From the NCBI RefSeq assembly GCF_001039355.2, contig NW_019773715.1, positions 1 to 57,154 of the forward strand: DNA of 57,154 bases, given 5' to 3'. Shown in pieces: positions 1 to 11,785 of the stretch. The stretch's first letter is position 1. Each line of letters opens with the position of its first letter. Made by a program: the position numbers and the translations under genes. The notes below the pieces were generated by a model. It did not search any database and was not told where the DNA came from. It saw nothing but the letters and a program-made list of their open reading frames with translations. Origin of the DNA: Lingula anatina. Taxonomy: Eukaryota > Brachiopoda > Lingulata > Lingulida > Lingulidae.

Positions 1-221
1 AAAAAATTAATAATAATAGTAATAAAAATTGATTTATGTATATTTTTCTTAATATCAAATAGATTTTGAAAGTTTAACAAAGACAATGCTGCATCCTCAT
101 CATAATAATTCTCCAAGTCACTGATAGATAAAATATTCCCAGTTAAAGAAAAAAGCAAAAATATCATTTCAACAGGATGTCTAACAATCTTAATAGGTTT
201 TCTAATAAGTTTTCCTCTTAC

Positions 222-3200
222 CTCTGGTAGATGCTATTGGTGACTCCCCTAGCCACACCCACAAGACTTAGCAAATTAAACACCACCTGCTCATAAAGTA
301 GTTTATTCTGGGAGAAATGCCCCGAAGACAAGTTGGGAGACATGTTCACCTGAAAACAGATCAATTAAGAAATAAAATACATGTGTATGTCTAAATAATA
401 TACAATCTAAATAATAAACATGTACATGCTGTGTAAGAAAACTTTTAGTTCACAGGTAACTTGTAATAGAAGATAAAGAAACTTACAAGCCCAAAGATGA
501 CATCCATAGATTTGATGATGATAAGTACATAATCTATAATGACATTTACACTAGTTTGGTCTGACTAGTACCTCTAAAATATATTTGTTAGATCACTGGC
601 AAGTTGGGTTCCCTTGCACTGGTAACTAATGCCACAGACTGCACAAAAAGATTTGACTGTTCTCTATCAGCAGATGTTGATAATTTGTATTAGTGTTTTG
701 GCTTACAAAGCAATTTTAGATGTCTGCAATAATGTCCACATCAAGAGGGAATAGTAAAAAAAATCTTTCAAATTAAATTAGGACGCTAAAAATAAAGACA
801 AAACTTTCACAAAAAAAGGTCTAAACATTTCAAATAAATAATTACCTCCATTAAATATATATGCAAATCTTCATCCACCACAAAGTCAAATCTAACCATT
901 TCAAAGAAATTTCTGAAAGAAAAAAAAGAGCAATTTATGTATAATTATTTTTGAGCAAAATGTATCACCAAAAGATCTCCAAATAAAACCTGTAATACAA
1001 ATCTTACTTTCAAACAATAAAAAAGTTTTTTTGTAAATTCACCTTGTTGACTTGTATGACTTAGCTGCTCCAATGAGATTAGGTTCCTTTGATATGTATA
1101 CCTCCATGATGGCTTGCCTTATATCATCCCACAATTTGGTATCATTGCGCCCTGTGCCACAGTAGAAAAAGCAAAAATACTCAGATGATGATATAATATA
1201 TTTAATTACCAATTGATCATGCTGTAATTTCAGATATATTCTAAACATACAACCAAATGTCAGCAGTATATTATGCAGTGCATCAAAACTGCAGTATTAC
1301 TGTAAATGGTGTTGTTTTCATGACTTTTAACAAAAAAAAAACTTTTTTCCTATAAAAGTGGACATTAATATATTCTTAAAGCTGGCTCAAATTCATGAAT
1401 TACAATGTATAATAACTTGCAAACATTTAAAGGGATTTATCACACAAATCAATATCATATCATTAAATTAAATTAAATCAATTACCATGCTGTCTTAGGT
1501 ACGTGCTTATTGTTTCTTTGTGAGTGTGAGCATTCTGCTCATAGATATTCTTCAAACTTGGCATCTGAAAGTGATAAAAGAATAAGATTATCAAAGTCTT
1601 CTGAAGTTTGTACCACACAATAATGGAAGTAATTTGTCAAACTGTGACCACAGGGGTCAAGCTACAGTTTACCATACTGTGCTTTGGAATAGGGGCTGTG
1701 AAATCAGAGCTAATTAATCTATTCATTAATCCATCTCTAGCACAAAAAAAAAAAAAAAAAAAAAAAATTGTGACCCCAAATTTGTACAGTGAAACAAATA
1801 GTTATAAAAAGAAGACTAATGAAAATGAACATACATTGTAAGGATAAATTTCAAATCAACAAAATGGGCATAAATTATATAAGATTAAATTATACAGAGG
1901 AATGTTCCACTTCAAACAAGCAACATCAGTTATGTCCAGCACTCCTACCTGCCAGGTGGGGGTGTAGTCGTCTCCCACCACATACTTGTCTACATTCTCA
2001 GGGTCAAAGGGGTAATAATCCTGGGGACAGAACCTGAGAAACGGAGAAATATGCCTTAAATAATAACAATGATTTTTTATTCTGAACTTTGTCTTACCAT
2101 GACCAAATATAAGAATATTCATATTCTTTTGAAGTTTTTATCAATTGTGTAATTCCATTAGAATTGTAATATTTTTTCCAGTAGCTGGAGATATAAACAT
2201 ACTTTACCAGAGAGTATAATTCAAGCTGATTGTGATCTTACTTAACCAAAGGATGCACAACTAAATATGACAGTCTATTATGAAGATTGTTGATAGTGCT
2301 GATGGTATATAGTAATATGTGTATAAAACATTTAATGCCACCTTATAAGCACTTCACTGTCCAGAATGTACACTCTGAGAGGGTCTATGGAGGTAAGTGT
2401 GGTATAGATGCCAATGTCAAACTTCCTGTTAGAAAATAAATATGAAAAGCTGGTCTAAATTTTGTATTGGACAATACATATTTATCTTGACTTGAATTAA
2501 ACTATTACTTCAAGTCTAACATTTAAGACCAACATAGCATTAACAGTTTCTTTTTTTTTTTAACTGATCGAGAAATCTGGTTTACTGCAGTGGAATACAG
2601 ACAGTTTCATACACTGCTGGAACTCAAAATTTAATCAAAATTACTTGACATAAGTGTCTTTGTAATGTGGCATGAAGTCATGCATCTATGAGATATATAT
2701 ACTTTCTACACATGGGGAGAGTACAGAAAAAACAATCACATCCACAGAATAAAATTGAAAATCAACCTTAATAAATCAATATGTTACTATTTAATAAACC
2801 CTACAACATCCTCATTCCAAAAGTTGTTACTATTGTTCCAAAGTTTTCTATGCAACTTTCCTATCTTTAATCTCAAACTTACCTTCTATCAATGAGAAAT
2901 GGCTTATCAACAAACTCCTGGACAAAAGTCCCACCTGATGACAAGTCTAGGTCTGAAATTGTAATCAAGATTTACCATCACACAAACATAACTGCTGTTA
3001 CATTTACAATAACCAACAGTCAAAAAAATTACAGCGGTGCATCCATGTATCTCTGTTTTTAATGTTACTCTGCAACAAAATAAAGAGATAAATAATTAAG
3101 AGATATATAAAAAAGCATAATAATATACAATGTATGCATCATTATGCATTCTAGAGACTATGGACTTTATTTACTAAATGTAATTGACATTTTAATGAAA

Positions 3201-6200
3201 ACTGCAACCTACAATGTACAGTTACACTCAGCATTCTTGAAAAAGACAAAAATAATGGACCAACACCCAACAGTTGGCACTGTAACCAATATTAGTACAA
3301 ACAGGTAGGTATCTACTTCCTGAATTTAAAACAAAAATGCTTGCAGGAGAATGCAAATTTCACTTATAAGCAAGCTACTACTCTTACTATTATTATTATT
3401 CATGTACTGAAAATAAATTACAAAGTAAAGACAAATAATACCTGATATCTTCTTAATTTTGATTCCTCTGTGATTGTTACTTTTCTGGACCCACATTTTT
3501 TGTGGATGCTCTCCACTCTGAAATCAACCAACAACTTGTTTATCACTGGCATTGATAACAAATAAAATTTCCAAATATTAAAAAATATATGTATATAACA
3601 TCCCTTCTTTTATCTGCACTTATCTGTAAGTGTGGCATTTTCATCATTTAGAATGTTATTATGTTAGTTCGTTCAAGCAACAGCTAAAACTCGAGTTACT
3701 GTTCTCCGTAATTGCTGTGACCATCTACTGAAGATGAACCAAAAGACAATGACATTTTTGTGAGCAATATTTTTTTTTTATTTCTTTCTATAGATTGAAG
3801 CTTTTATAGTAACCAGGTGACTAACACACATAATGGAACTCTTTAATGAAATCTTCTAATGAACAATATCACAGCATCATTTTTGTTCTTAGACTAGTGT
3901 TATAAGGCTACTGCATTTTCCTTTTCACTTCCTTAAAAATGTGTATTTTTTGTTCATCTCATGAAAGAATCATGGACAGAATATAGTACAGAGCCATTAT
4001 TAATTTCTAGTTTCACTGTATTATGCTTACATATTTTAGCAGCAGAGGCTTGTCCTGGGGCATCTTGAAGGCTTTGGGAATAAACCAGATGTCTGAGGTA
4101 GCAAGGTTCACCTTGTTTGTGATATACCCAGTACCTGGGAAGTGATTGACCTGCAAAAATAAATAAATAAATAAATAATAAATGAATAAATTAATTAATA
4201 AAATAAATGAAATGTTATCTATAAAATTATATATACTTAATTATGAATGTAAAACAATGCATTTAATCTTTTCTTTCACGCTGTCTCTTTTTGTGTCGAG
4301 AGATGCTAAAAAGTACAAAGGGTGCAACTTTTATTAAACAAAACCATTTTGGATATGATAGTCAGATTCCAACACTTACAAAACAAGTCCCACTAATACA
4401 TCTTCCAAACCTTTGAGCTTTAAAAACATAACATAAAATTTATTTTATACCTTCTGGTGAGGCTGGAGATTCCTGATTTGGGATTCAAATTCTTTAAAAG
4501 GATAGTCATGTGACCAGAGCACATCCCAGACATTTCTGTCTGTTCCTATGGAGTAACCAATGCGTTCAAATACATTGTACACATGCTTCAAGTAGCCAGT
4601 CTTTTGCTGAAAGAATAAAAATACTAATCAGATAATTGTGCATATAAACCTACATCATTTACAAAAATGAAAAGCAAGCTCAGCTGAAATTCAGCACAAC
4701 AGCTTTAACTAACAACAGACTTTCCCTTTTGTTCTTATTCTAAAATATGCATAATTCACTTATCCCTTAATAAAATAATAAAGGTCAAATTACTTTGACA
4801 GTTTGAGTTACTTGGACTTGAATAAACTTGCATGTATTTAGGTGTATGACAATGCTACATACTTGTCAAGCAATTTTTGTAATTTTAATATCTAATAATC
4901 AAATCTTCTGTCAAGATGTCAAATCAAAACTTATAAATATCATTTTATCTTGTGTCCCACAACTGATAACATTTCTACTTCAAATCTTAATTCACTTCCA
5001 TTGGCAAAGCTTCATGGCAGATATCAGATTAATTCAAATTTAAGCTGAGTAAAAACAAATTCAAAATGTTATAACATCAAATTTCTAAAAATCTAACTTT
5101 TCAAACACTTGGTGAATAAATAAACAAAATAATAAAAACAAGGTTATATAAATTATGTAACTGTAAAATTAATATATGTCAGATGAATATCTAAACATAT
5201 AACAAAATCTTTCTGGGCCTTTAATATTGTCTGTTGATAGATGGTTACTCTGACAGTGTTGCTCTTTCCTCAAAGAGCAATGTCATAGTAATCATCTATT
5301 GAACAGGCACTGTAAGTCCACACATAAATTTCTTGAAAAGATGTGTATATCATTTTAAATGTACTAGAAGGAACACCTTGACAACTATTTCTAACCTTCA
5401 CTGTCAATGGTCGGAGCTGAAGAAAAACCATACAGGAGCAAATAAAATAGTTTGTGAGGATGACAGGTAAGGCCACACTTTTTTATTTTTATGGATGACA
5501 TCCTGCGCGTGCACCGATTTTCGTCCATTCTCCAAAAAAAAAATAAAAATAAAAAAATACCCCCAACGAAGTCGGTTGTCGCAAACGTCATTATTGAATT
5601 TGCCAGAAAATGTGTTTTCTGCGTATGCGTATTATCACCACATGGAAATATGGCTGCTTTGCCGTCAAATTCATCTCTAGGATTACTTTCAAATTACACA
5701 ACAATTAAAGCCATAAAGAGAACAGGGGTCGTTGTTTTGGATTGGTATGCCATTGATATTGAGCATGGAGATATAACCTTTTACAATTATACGAAAGGCT
5801 GGTGGTGGCCAGCGAATATCGCCCGGAAAATTTCAGTGACATTCTGTCTAAAGCAACACATACCAGGTATTTTTGTAGCGAAAAAAGGGTCGACAAGGGC
5901 GCCGAGGTATTTGATGGGCTGAAGCTTAGGTCGGACAGGCCACCCGACAGTTTGGCTGCTTCGAGTGAGTCGAATTAGACAAAATGGCATCGACTGAAAT
6001 AACCTTTAATCGATTTAGTAGTATTAATATTTTTTAAACATTTCTCTGAAGTGTTCATAATGCTTTAATATTCTGAGAGCATGGATAAAGACATATTGTT
6101 AGTTTGATACGCGTTTTGTGGTAAATTTGTGTTTCCAGCTGTGTACTGACAGCATTCTTTTACTTAAACAGATTTTTTTTTTTTTTTTGACTGTTTTTTT

Positions 6201-7415
6201 TTTTTTTTCGCCCTCTCGCACCGATTTGGGGGTCCGCAGAGGATGTCATCCATAAAAATAAAAAAGTGTGGCCTAAAGGTTGATGTTATATTCTCACTAT
6301 ATACGTTCAGTCTTGTTTAGAATTTATACTTAGTCTCTTAGGCTCTGCATATAGAGCTCCAGATTTGATTATCACCTCCCTGAGGTGCATACAACCTATT
6401 ACTGGACATACACTTATGTGGCACCGTTCACAATAACCAGCATTACAATAATCTTTACTCCCCACTACACCGTCTACCACACAATTAGTATCTTTGGGCC
6501 CTGATTCAGATTGTTTGTAGATTTTTTCACCTGCCTGGGGAGGTTACAGCACAGCTGCTTTATGAGGCACTGGAAACCACCATAGGAATAATGAGGTCAA
6601 TAATATCTTGGACAGAGCCAAACCCAGGTCATCCCCTTCCCCCAGGCTGACACTATAACAACAATCCCACCTGAGCTCCCCCCCCCCCCCCCCCCCCCCT
6701 CCACTCCAAATGCAGACCAAACACCACGGCTTCACTAAACACCTATTCCAACCACAATACCTGATGAAAATACTCATACTTACATTCTTCCCCCATACAC
6801 AGACCACATGCTGCTTTCTCCTGCCACTGTCACTCTTCTCTCCAGGGCCACTGTCTACCTGGACTTTCCTCAGTTCATATATGTTGACCACTGTGAGGAA
6901 AATCCCAAAGGCAAATATCCCAGCCACCATGTACAGCATAGTATTGCCACCCTTACCCTTGCTTTGTAGACGGTGGAGAACATCTGCACTCTACAATAAA
7001 AGATAACTATCATAAATATATATATACATAAGCAATTGAAAATCTGTAGTTATCCCTTTTATCTAAACTCATCCTGAGTTTTGATTTTTCAGCATGTACT
7101 GCCACCCTTTACAAATATATGCTTGAAAAATAAAATTAACTGAATTTAATGAGATACACATAGTGTATAGAGTCTGTATTAAAGTCAAAGGAATTTGTTA
7201 AGTGAAACTTTATGAGAAGTAAACAGTTTATCCTCAAGACATTTATGCCAAGTATTTTTCATAAATTACTAGAATTGACATTAATTGAAATCTTTATGAC
7301 TTTTAAGTATTCTTTAAGTGTTTTTGGCATTATCACCAGTCTGTTATAAATGTCAAGTACTTTAACAGATTATGTACAGTGTACATGAATAGGCAAGAAT
7401 TATTTTTCACCAAGT

Positions 7416-7466
<51 letters not shown>

Positions 7467-8826
7467 TTATTATTTTTTTTTTTTTACAATAATTCTTACT
7501 CTTTGGTCAAAATTGTAACCGAAAAAAAAAAAGTTATGAAACATACCAAAATAAGTATTTTTATCTATGTATAGATCAGCTCTGATAAATGAGTCATTCT
7601 GCAAATAAATGTGGAAAGCTTTTGCTAGTAGTAAGTTTAAATTTTTCACTGACATTTCCTAGGCAAAAGTGTATATATAATACATATATATCCAGGCCTC
7701 ATAAACGATAATTGCCGTTTCCGAGCATGAGCCTCAGATTCCCTAGCGCAAACACCAATATTAATGAGCCCCACCTCAGATTAGCAAGCACAATGTTAAG
7801 TTACCGAGCACACACTTACACAAACAAACTGATATCTTTGGAGCATGAAATAATATTTCCCTTTTTTTGTTTTTTAAAGCTTACAATTCATCCAATAGCT
7901 TCATTAGACTTAGCATTCAATACAAATGACTTTTTTTTTTACTAGATTTTTGACCTGAGGGCCAATTTGGGCCCCCTCACTGGAAAAAAGATACATAATT
8001 TTTAAGTCAATGAGTCTGTATCTCACCATTTTCATAAGAAAAGGTCATTAGCCATGGCAGTACTTTGAATACCCCAAAGATGTGCTTATAGAAACTGTGC
8101 ATTAATTCACAGATAATTACATAAGCAAGAACATGTTTTTAAGTATATTATTTATATGTAGGGATTGTGATATTTGGTGTCATATTATACGCCAACTTTT
8201 TATGGACCAGTATAATTTCTGGTGTGATATCAGGACTCAAAATCTGCTCTGGGTGTATGCATGTACATGTAGGTCATACAGATGGGAGCTAGGATAGCTG
8301 TAGGGCATGCTACTGTGAAATATTTTTATTATATTGGTACAGCACATGGCTCTCAGCAATGTACTACCCTTACACTCTAATATTGGAATGTCTGGCATGA
8401 TATGAAGCCGAAAGCAAAGAATGAAAAATAAATATGGACTACCTGAATACTTACATAACGAGGCAGGAAAGATCGGGACTTCATTCTCTCACTGGTCCTC
8501 TGAAAATGTATTAAATAAAATCAAATTATGTAATTGGTTTTGCGCATACTAGTATTCTCATTGCTGAATCTGGTGACGGCAGGCCCTTGCGTGCACAGTA
8601 CAGTACCCTTAGTACATACATTGGAATTACTCCGATGTTTTAGGTGACCGATCTCTCTTGTGGCATGTCAAACAGCACTTGCCTACGTCGTTAAAGAAAA
8701 ATACATTAGTAGGACTGTTTGGTTATGCTATTATTTATCATAAAATACTGTTCCGCTTACTGTGTCCAGGTCGTCTTCCTCCTCCGAATCCCGATCCTTT
8801 CTCCTGCTATACACGTTTACATCCAT
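222..8826 (-). CDS. TTLL-15-like tubulin ligase-family protein, N-terminally membrane-anchored (partial)
   Basis: Thirteen coding exons read on the minus strand: 8761-8826, 8455-8499, 6784-6990, 4451-4606, 4031-4150, 3442-3517, 2883-2952, 2342-2425, 1949-2033, 1486-1564, 1043-1151, 846-912, 222-349. All junctions are GT-AG and the phase holds throughout, giving about 430 residues; the C-terminus lies beyond the left edge. The start ATG at 8826 opens a short acidic segment, followed by one hydrophobic segment (about residues 55-75). The TTL/ATP-grasp domain follows, with VWDVLWSHDYPF, VNHFPGTGYITNK, the KSNNHRGI stretch, FVQEFVDKPFLIDRRKFDIG, DPLRVYILDSEVLIRF and the late signature FDFVVDEDL...MEVNMSPNL. 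TTL-family enzymes ligate amino acids (often glutamate) to protein tails using ATP. The TTLL-15 assignment rests on the N-terminal anchor and the VWDVLWSHDYPF region. Substrate and topology are not shown by the sequence. A Harbinger-type element sits in the third intron. Confidence 0.85.
5471..6273. mobile_element. Non-autonomous PIF/Harbinger-type element (803 bp)
   Basis: Perfect 34-bp terminal inverted repeats (5471-5504 and 6240-6273) begin GGCCACACTTTTTTATTTTT. The element is flanked by a TAA duplication at 5468-5470 and 6274-6276. A three-base TWA target site with GG-starting ends is typical of PIF/Harbinger elements. The interior carries one 143-codon open frame (5491-5922) with no transposase motif I recognise, so the copy is probably mobilised in trans. 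It lies in the TTLL-15-like gene's intron between exons 4451-4606 and 6784-6990. The perfect ends suggest a recent insertion. Confidence 0.8.
6678..6699. repeat. Poly-C run (22 bp) in TTLL intron
   Basis: Twenty-two consecutive C residues on the plus strand. It lies just below the membrane-segment exon and outside coding sequence. Confidence 0.95.
7418..7466. repeat. (TTTA)n microsatellite
   Basis: About twelve uninterrupted tetranucleotide units in the TTLL intron between exons 6784-6990 and 8455-8499, followed by a poly-T run. Confidence 0.95.
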
Positions 8827-9499
8827 TTAAAGAAGCATCTCTACTTAAGAACAATTATCAGTGTTAAAGGCGCTATAAGAAGTCCTAATCAACCGCTTCA
8901 TCGCTGCAACTTTAGCCACTTGTGACAGGTGACTTGCATATTTGATTTGAGAGAGTGATAAGAAAGCGGCACACGCTTCAAAAGATATCGAGGTCACGCA
9001 TGCTAAAATGAGGTCACCTAAGAGTAGTGTAAATTTAACGCTGTTTTTGCTTAACTTTAACCTCACTTGGATGTTAAAGGGCCAAAAGAAGATGGGAGAA
9101 CTGACTTCAAAATTCAATACTGTTGTATGATGACGTGGTCCTGGAAATTAAGCATAATTTCTGGATGTGATTTGTTTAGCAGACAGCAGGGGGCACCTTT
9201 TGGCTCTTTTAAAGCAGAAGAGTTTCTACGGCAAATTAAAGAATACACCGTAAGATGGTACCAGCACCGCACAAATAAAAAAATTAAAACAAACATTAAA
9301 TTCAGATTTGCTGTCATCGAAAAATATTTTTGGTAAAAAAGCATAATAAATACATACTTCGATCAACATATTATGAAGTAAATTCCTTTAAATTTTATTG
9401 CATTCCTTATTTTAGATATATCTGACGTCAGTGTTTAGGGAAAAGTTATCCAAGATCAATAGAAAACTTTGTTCGTCGTTGCCTACCGTAATTGCGATA
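8827..9499. promoter_or_regulatory. Head-to-head intergenic region, probable bidirectional promoter
   Basis: The stretch lies between the minus-strand TTLL start codon (8826) and the first plausible leader exon of the plus-strand CFAP97-annexin gene (ending at the 9539 donor). No convincing TATA box was seen on either strand. A shared promoter is inferred from spacing only. Confidence 0.4.
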
Positions 9500-9532
9500 A
9501 TGAGCGGATACCTAAGTTCAAAAGGGAGCTAA
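9500..9532 (+). other. Candidate short upstream ORF in 5' leader exon
   Basis: A ten-codon frame (ATG AGC ... AGC TAA) sits just before a good donor at 9540 (CTG|GTAAGC). If this is the leader exon spliced to the acceptor at 11749, the short frame ends before the main ATG at 11786. The main reading frame stays open back into this exon but has no ATG there, so translation should start in the second exon. The leader exon itself is inferred from its donor and position only. Confidence 0.3.
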
Positions 9533-11785
9533 AAGGCTGGTAAGCTAACTTTTCTTGCACAAAATTAATGTATTAGTCAAGTTGGGTCTAGTTTGGTACT
9601 TCGTAAACATGTGCGTGCTCGGTAACTAGGCAGTCAAATATTATTTTAACAAGCCGGGTGGCTATTCAAATGCTTGAATAAAGTAAACTGTATCAGTATT
9701 AAGCTATAGCATAGCAGGAAACGGTCAGCTCTGTCCATTACCGTTCTTTGGATTTAACAATTTTTTCAACTGGTAAGTTTTTAGACTTTTGGGGCGTTTC
9801 AGGCGTTAAGTAATGGTATGCACATTTTAGAAAGTTCCTTAAAAGTTAAATTGAAGCCAATTAATTTTATTTATATACCTTATTTCATTTGTTGCTATCG
9901 CACATATTATCATGATATATCATAAATTATTGTCACTTGTGATTTATGGCCAGAGGCCTGTTTACAGAGATAAAATTGATATAGTCGAAAGCCAATTAAT
10001 CTAATTGCAATTGAAAATAATTAGAGGATCATGGTAAACCTACTTAAGGTGCATTTGACATTCATTTGGTGTCTGTTTTGTACACTTTTACTTATTGGGC
10101 CAATGCATATTAATTGTAGGCTATTCACAAATACACAAGAACATTTTTCAGTTGTATCTTTCTTTTCTATTAATTTTGAAAAATTGCTAGTCTTTGTTCT
10201 GAATAAAAAAAAATTAGACATATATAATTTAACATTATATTTTATATTCAATGCAATATCAAACAAAACACTTTTTTCAAAAGGAAGTGTATATATTTTT
10301 TTCAAAATTGACATGTTTCTTTTTTCTTCATTTTGAAATATCAAAGAAATACAAAATATATAATGATGCCTTTAAGTGGGCAATAAAGTACGTATTGCAT
10401 ATTATAGACTATTGTTATACATGCTTTACCTCAACAAATATTGCCTTTTTGTTGTATGAGAATTTTGTTTAATCCAGTCAACAGATTTATTACAATTTTC
10501 CGTTTTTTTTCATGGGGATGTTGAATTTGTTACACTGCTCTGTCAAATGATGTAGCTATTTTATTCACAGTGTTTAAATAATAGTATGCATTATACCATA
10601 CAAAAATATCCCCAATAATCATTTTAACTACAGTTTACAATGTTACAATAGAATGTGTTTTCTTTGTTGATTTATCCTGAATTGAGGAAGAGCTAAATTT
10701 TGGTCTTAACTTCCTTTGTGAAAGCAGCCCCAGATTCATGCCAAATTTGATATTTGTGACCTTGAATACTGTGTGTAATTGAAAAATGTGATGGGTTATT
10801 GGATATGGAGCCAGTGTGGTATCCACCATTAAGTCACAAACTGTTTTCATTAATCAGAGTAATGTGACATTCTGAAGCTTATGAGATTACTCAACATGAT
10901 TCTGTGTCATGATGGTGAGGGAGGTGAGGGTTGCATACATTCACTTTTGGAATTTATGTTTGATTTCTGAATCAGTGAATGGGAGAATTTAATAAAAATC
11001 ACTGAGGTAACCTTAAGAAAGTTGAAATCCAAATAGATTTTAAAATATAAGTTGATGTTAAATTATCACTTAAAAGAAATAGAGTTTAAACTAACTTTTT
11101 TGATTTGATGTATTACTTTTTTTTAGTTGAAATATATTGTCACAAAGTCAGGGTGTCATTTACCCCTCATTCCCCGCCTCTCTACCCCAAGTCTGGGAGA
11201 AAGGTAGTGGTAATGAAGCGAAAGCCTTGTTGCCATGGTGAAGGGAATACTAGTAGCTTACTTTGTTGATTAAACTGTAATGTACCTGGAATGTTAAAAT
11301 CAGATTGGAGATTTCGTGCTTTGTCTGAATAACTCTATGGAGCTTTGCTGCCTTGCTGTCTACACCTTTTTTTTAAAGATCTTTAGCACTTAATAAAGGT
11401 TCTATTTTTAAAACATACTGAATGTTATCTATGCCTTTTATTTCACTCATTTATTGCACTGAATGTTTCATTTGATGAGGGGTATTGGAAAAGCTGTCAT
11501 AAATAAATAAGATAATGTATCATGTGGTTGAATTAAAATCTTTATATTGTAATCAGCAAAACAATAAAAAATGCTCTATTTTGATGTAAAATGCATCATA
11601 CATTCTTGTAATTGAAACGTATTGCACACAGTCACATGCCTGTTCACCCTCACATACATGCAGAGAGAGAGAGAGATTCTGTGTGCTTTTTAGTTAAATA
11701 TAGATAAAACACACATGTAAATGTTAACATCCCTAATTCTCCTTACAGGTGGCTGTTGGGAGGAATATTAAAGTCTTCAGTTCTG

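Noticed and set aside
5491-5922. 143-codon open frame inside the Harbinger-type element
   Set aside because: It starts inside the terminal repeat, shows no transposase or DNA-binding motif, and has no splice or codon signature of a gene.
6544-6783. Extension of the TTLL exon below 6784
   Set aside because: The frame stays open only through the poly-C tract (Gly run). A consensus donor GTAAGT at 6783-6778 and continuation of the family motif in exon 4451-4606 place the exon end at 6784.
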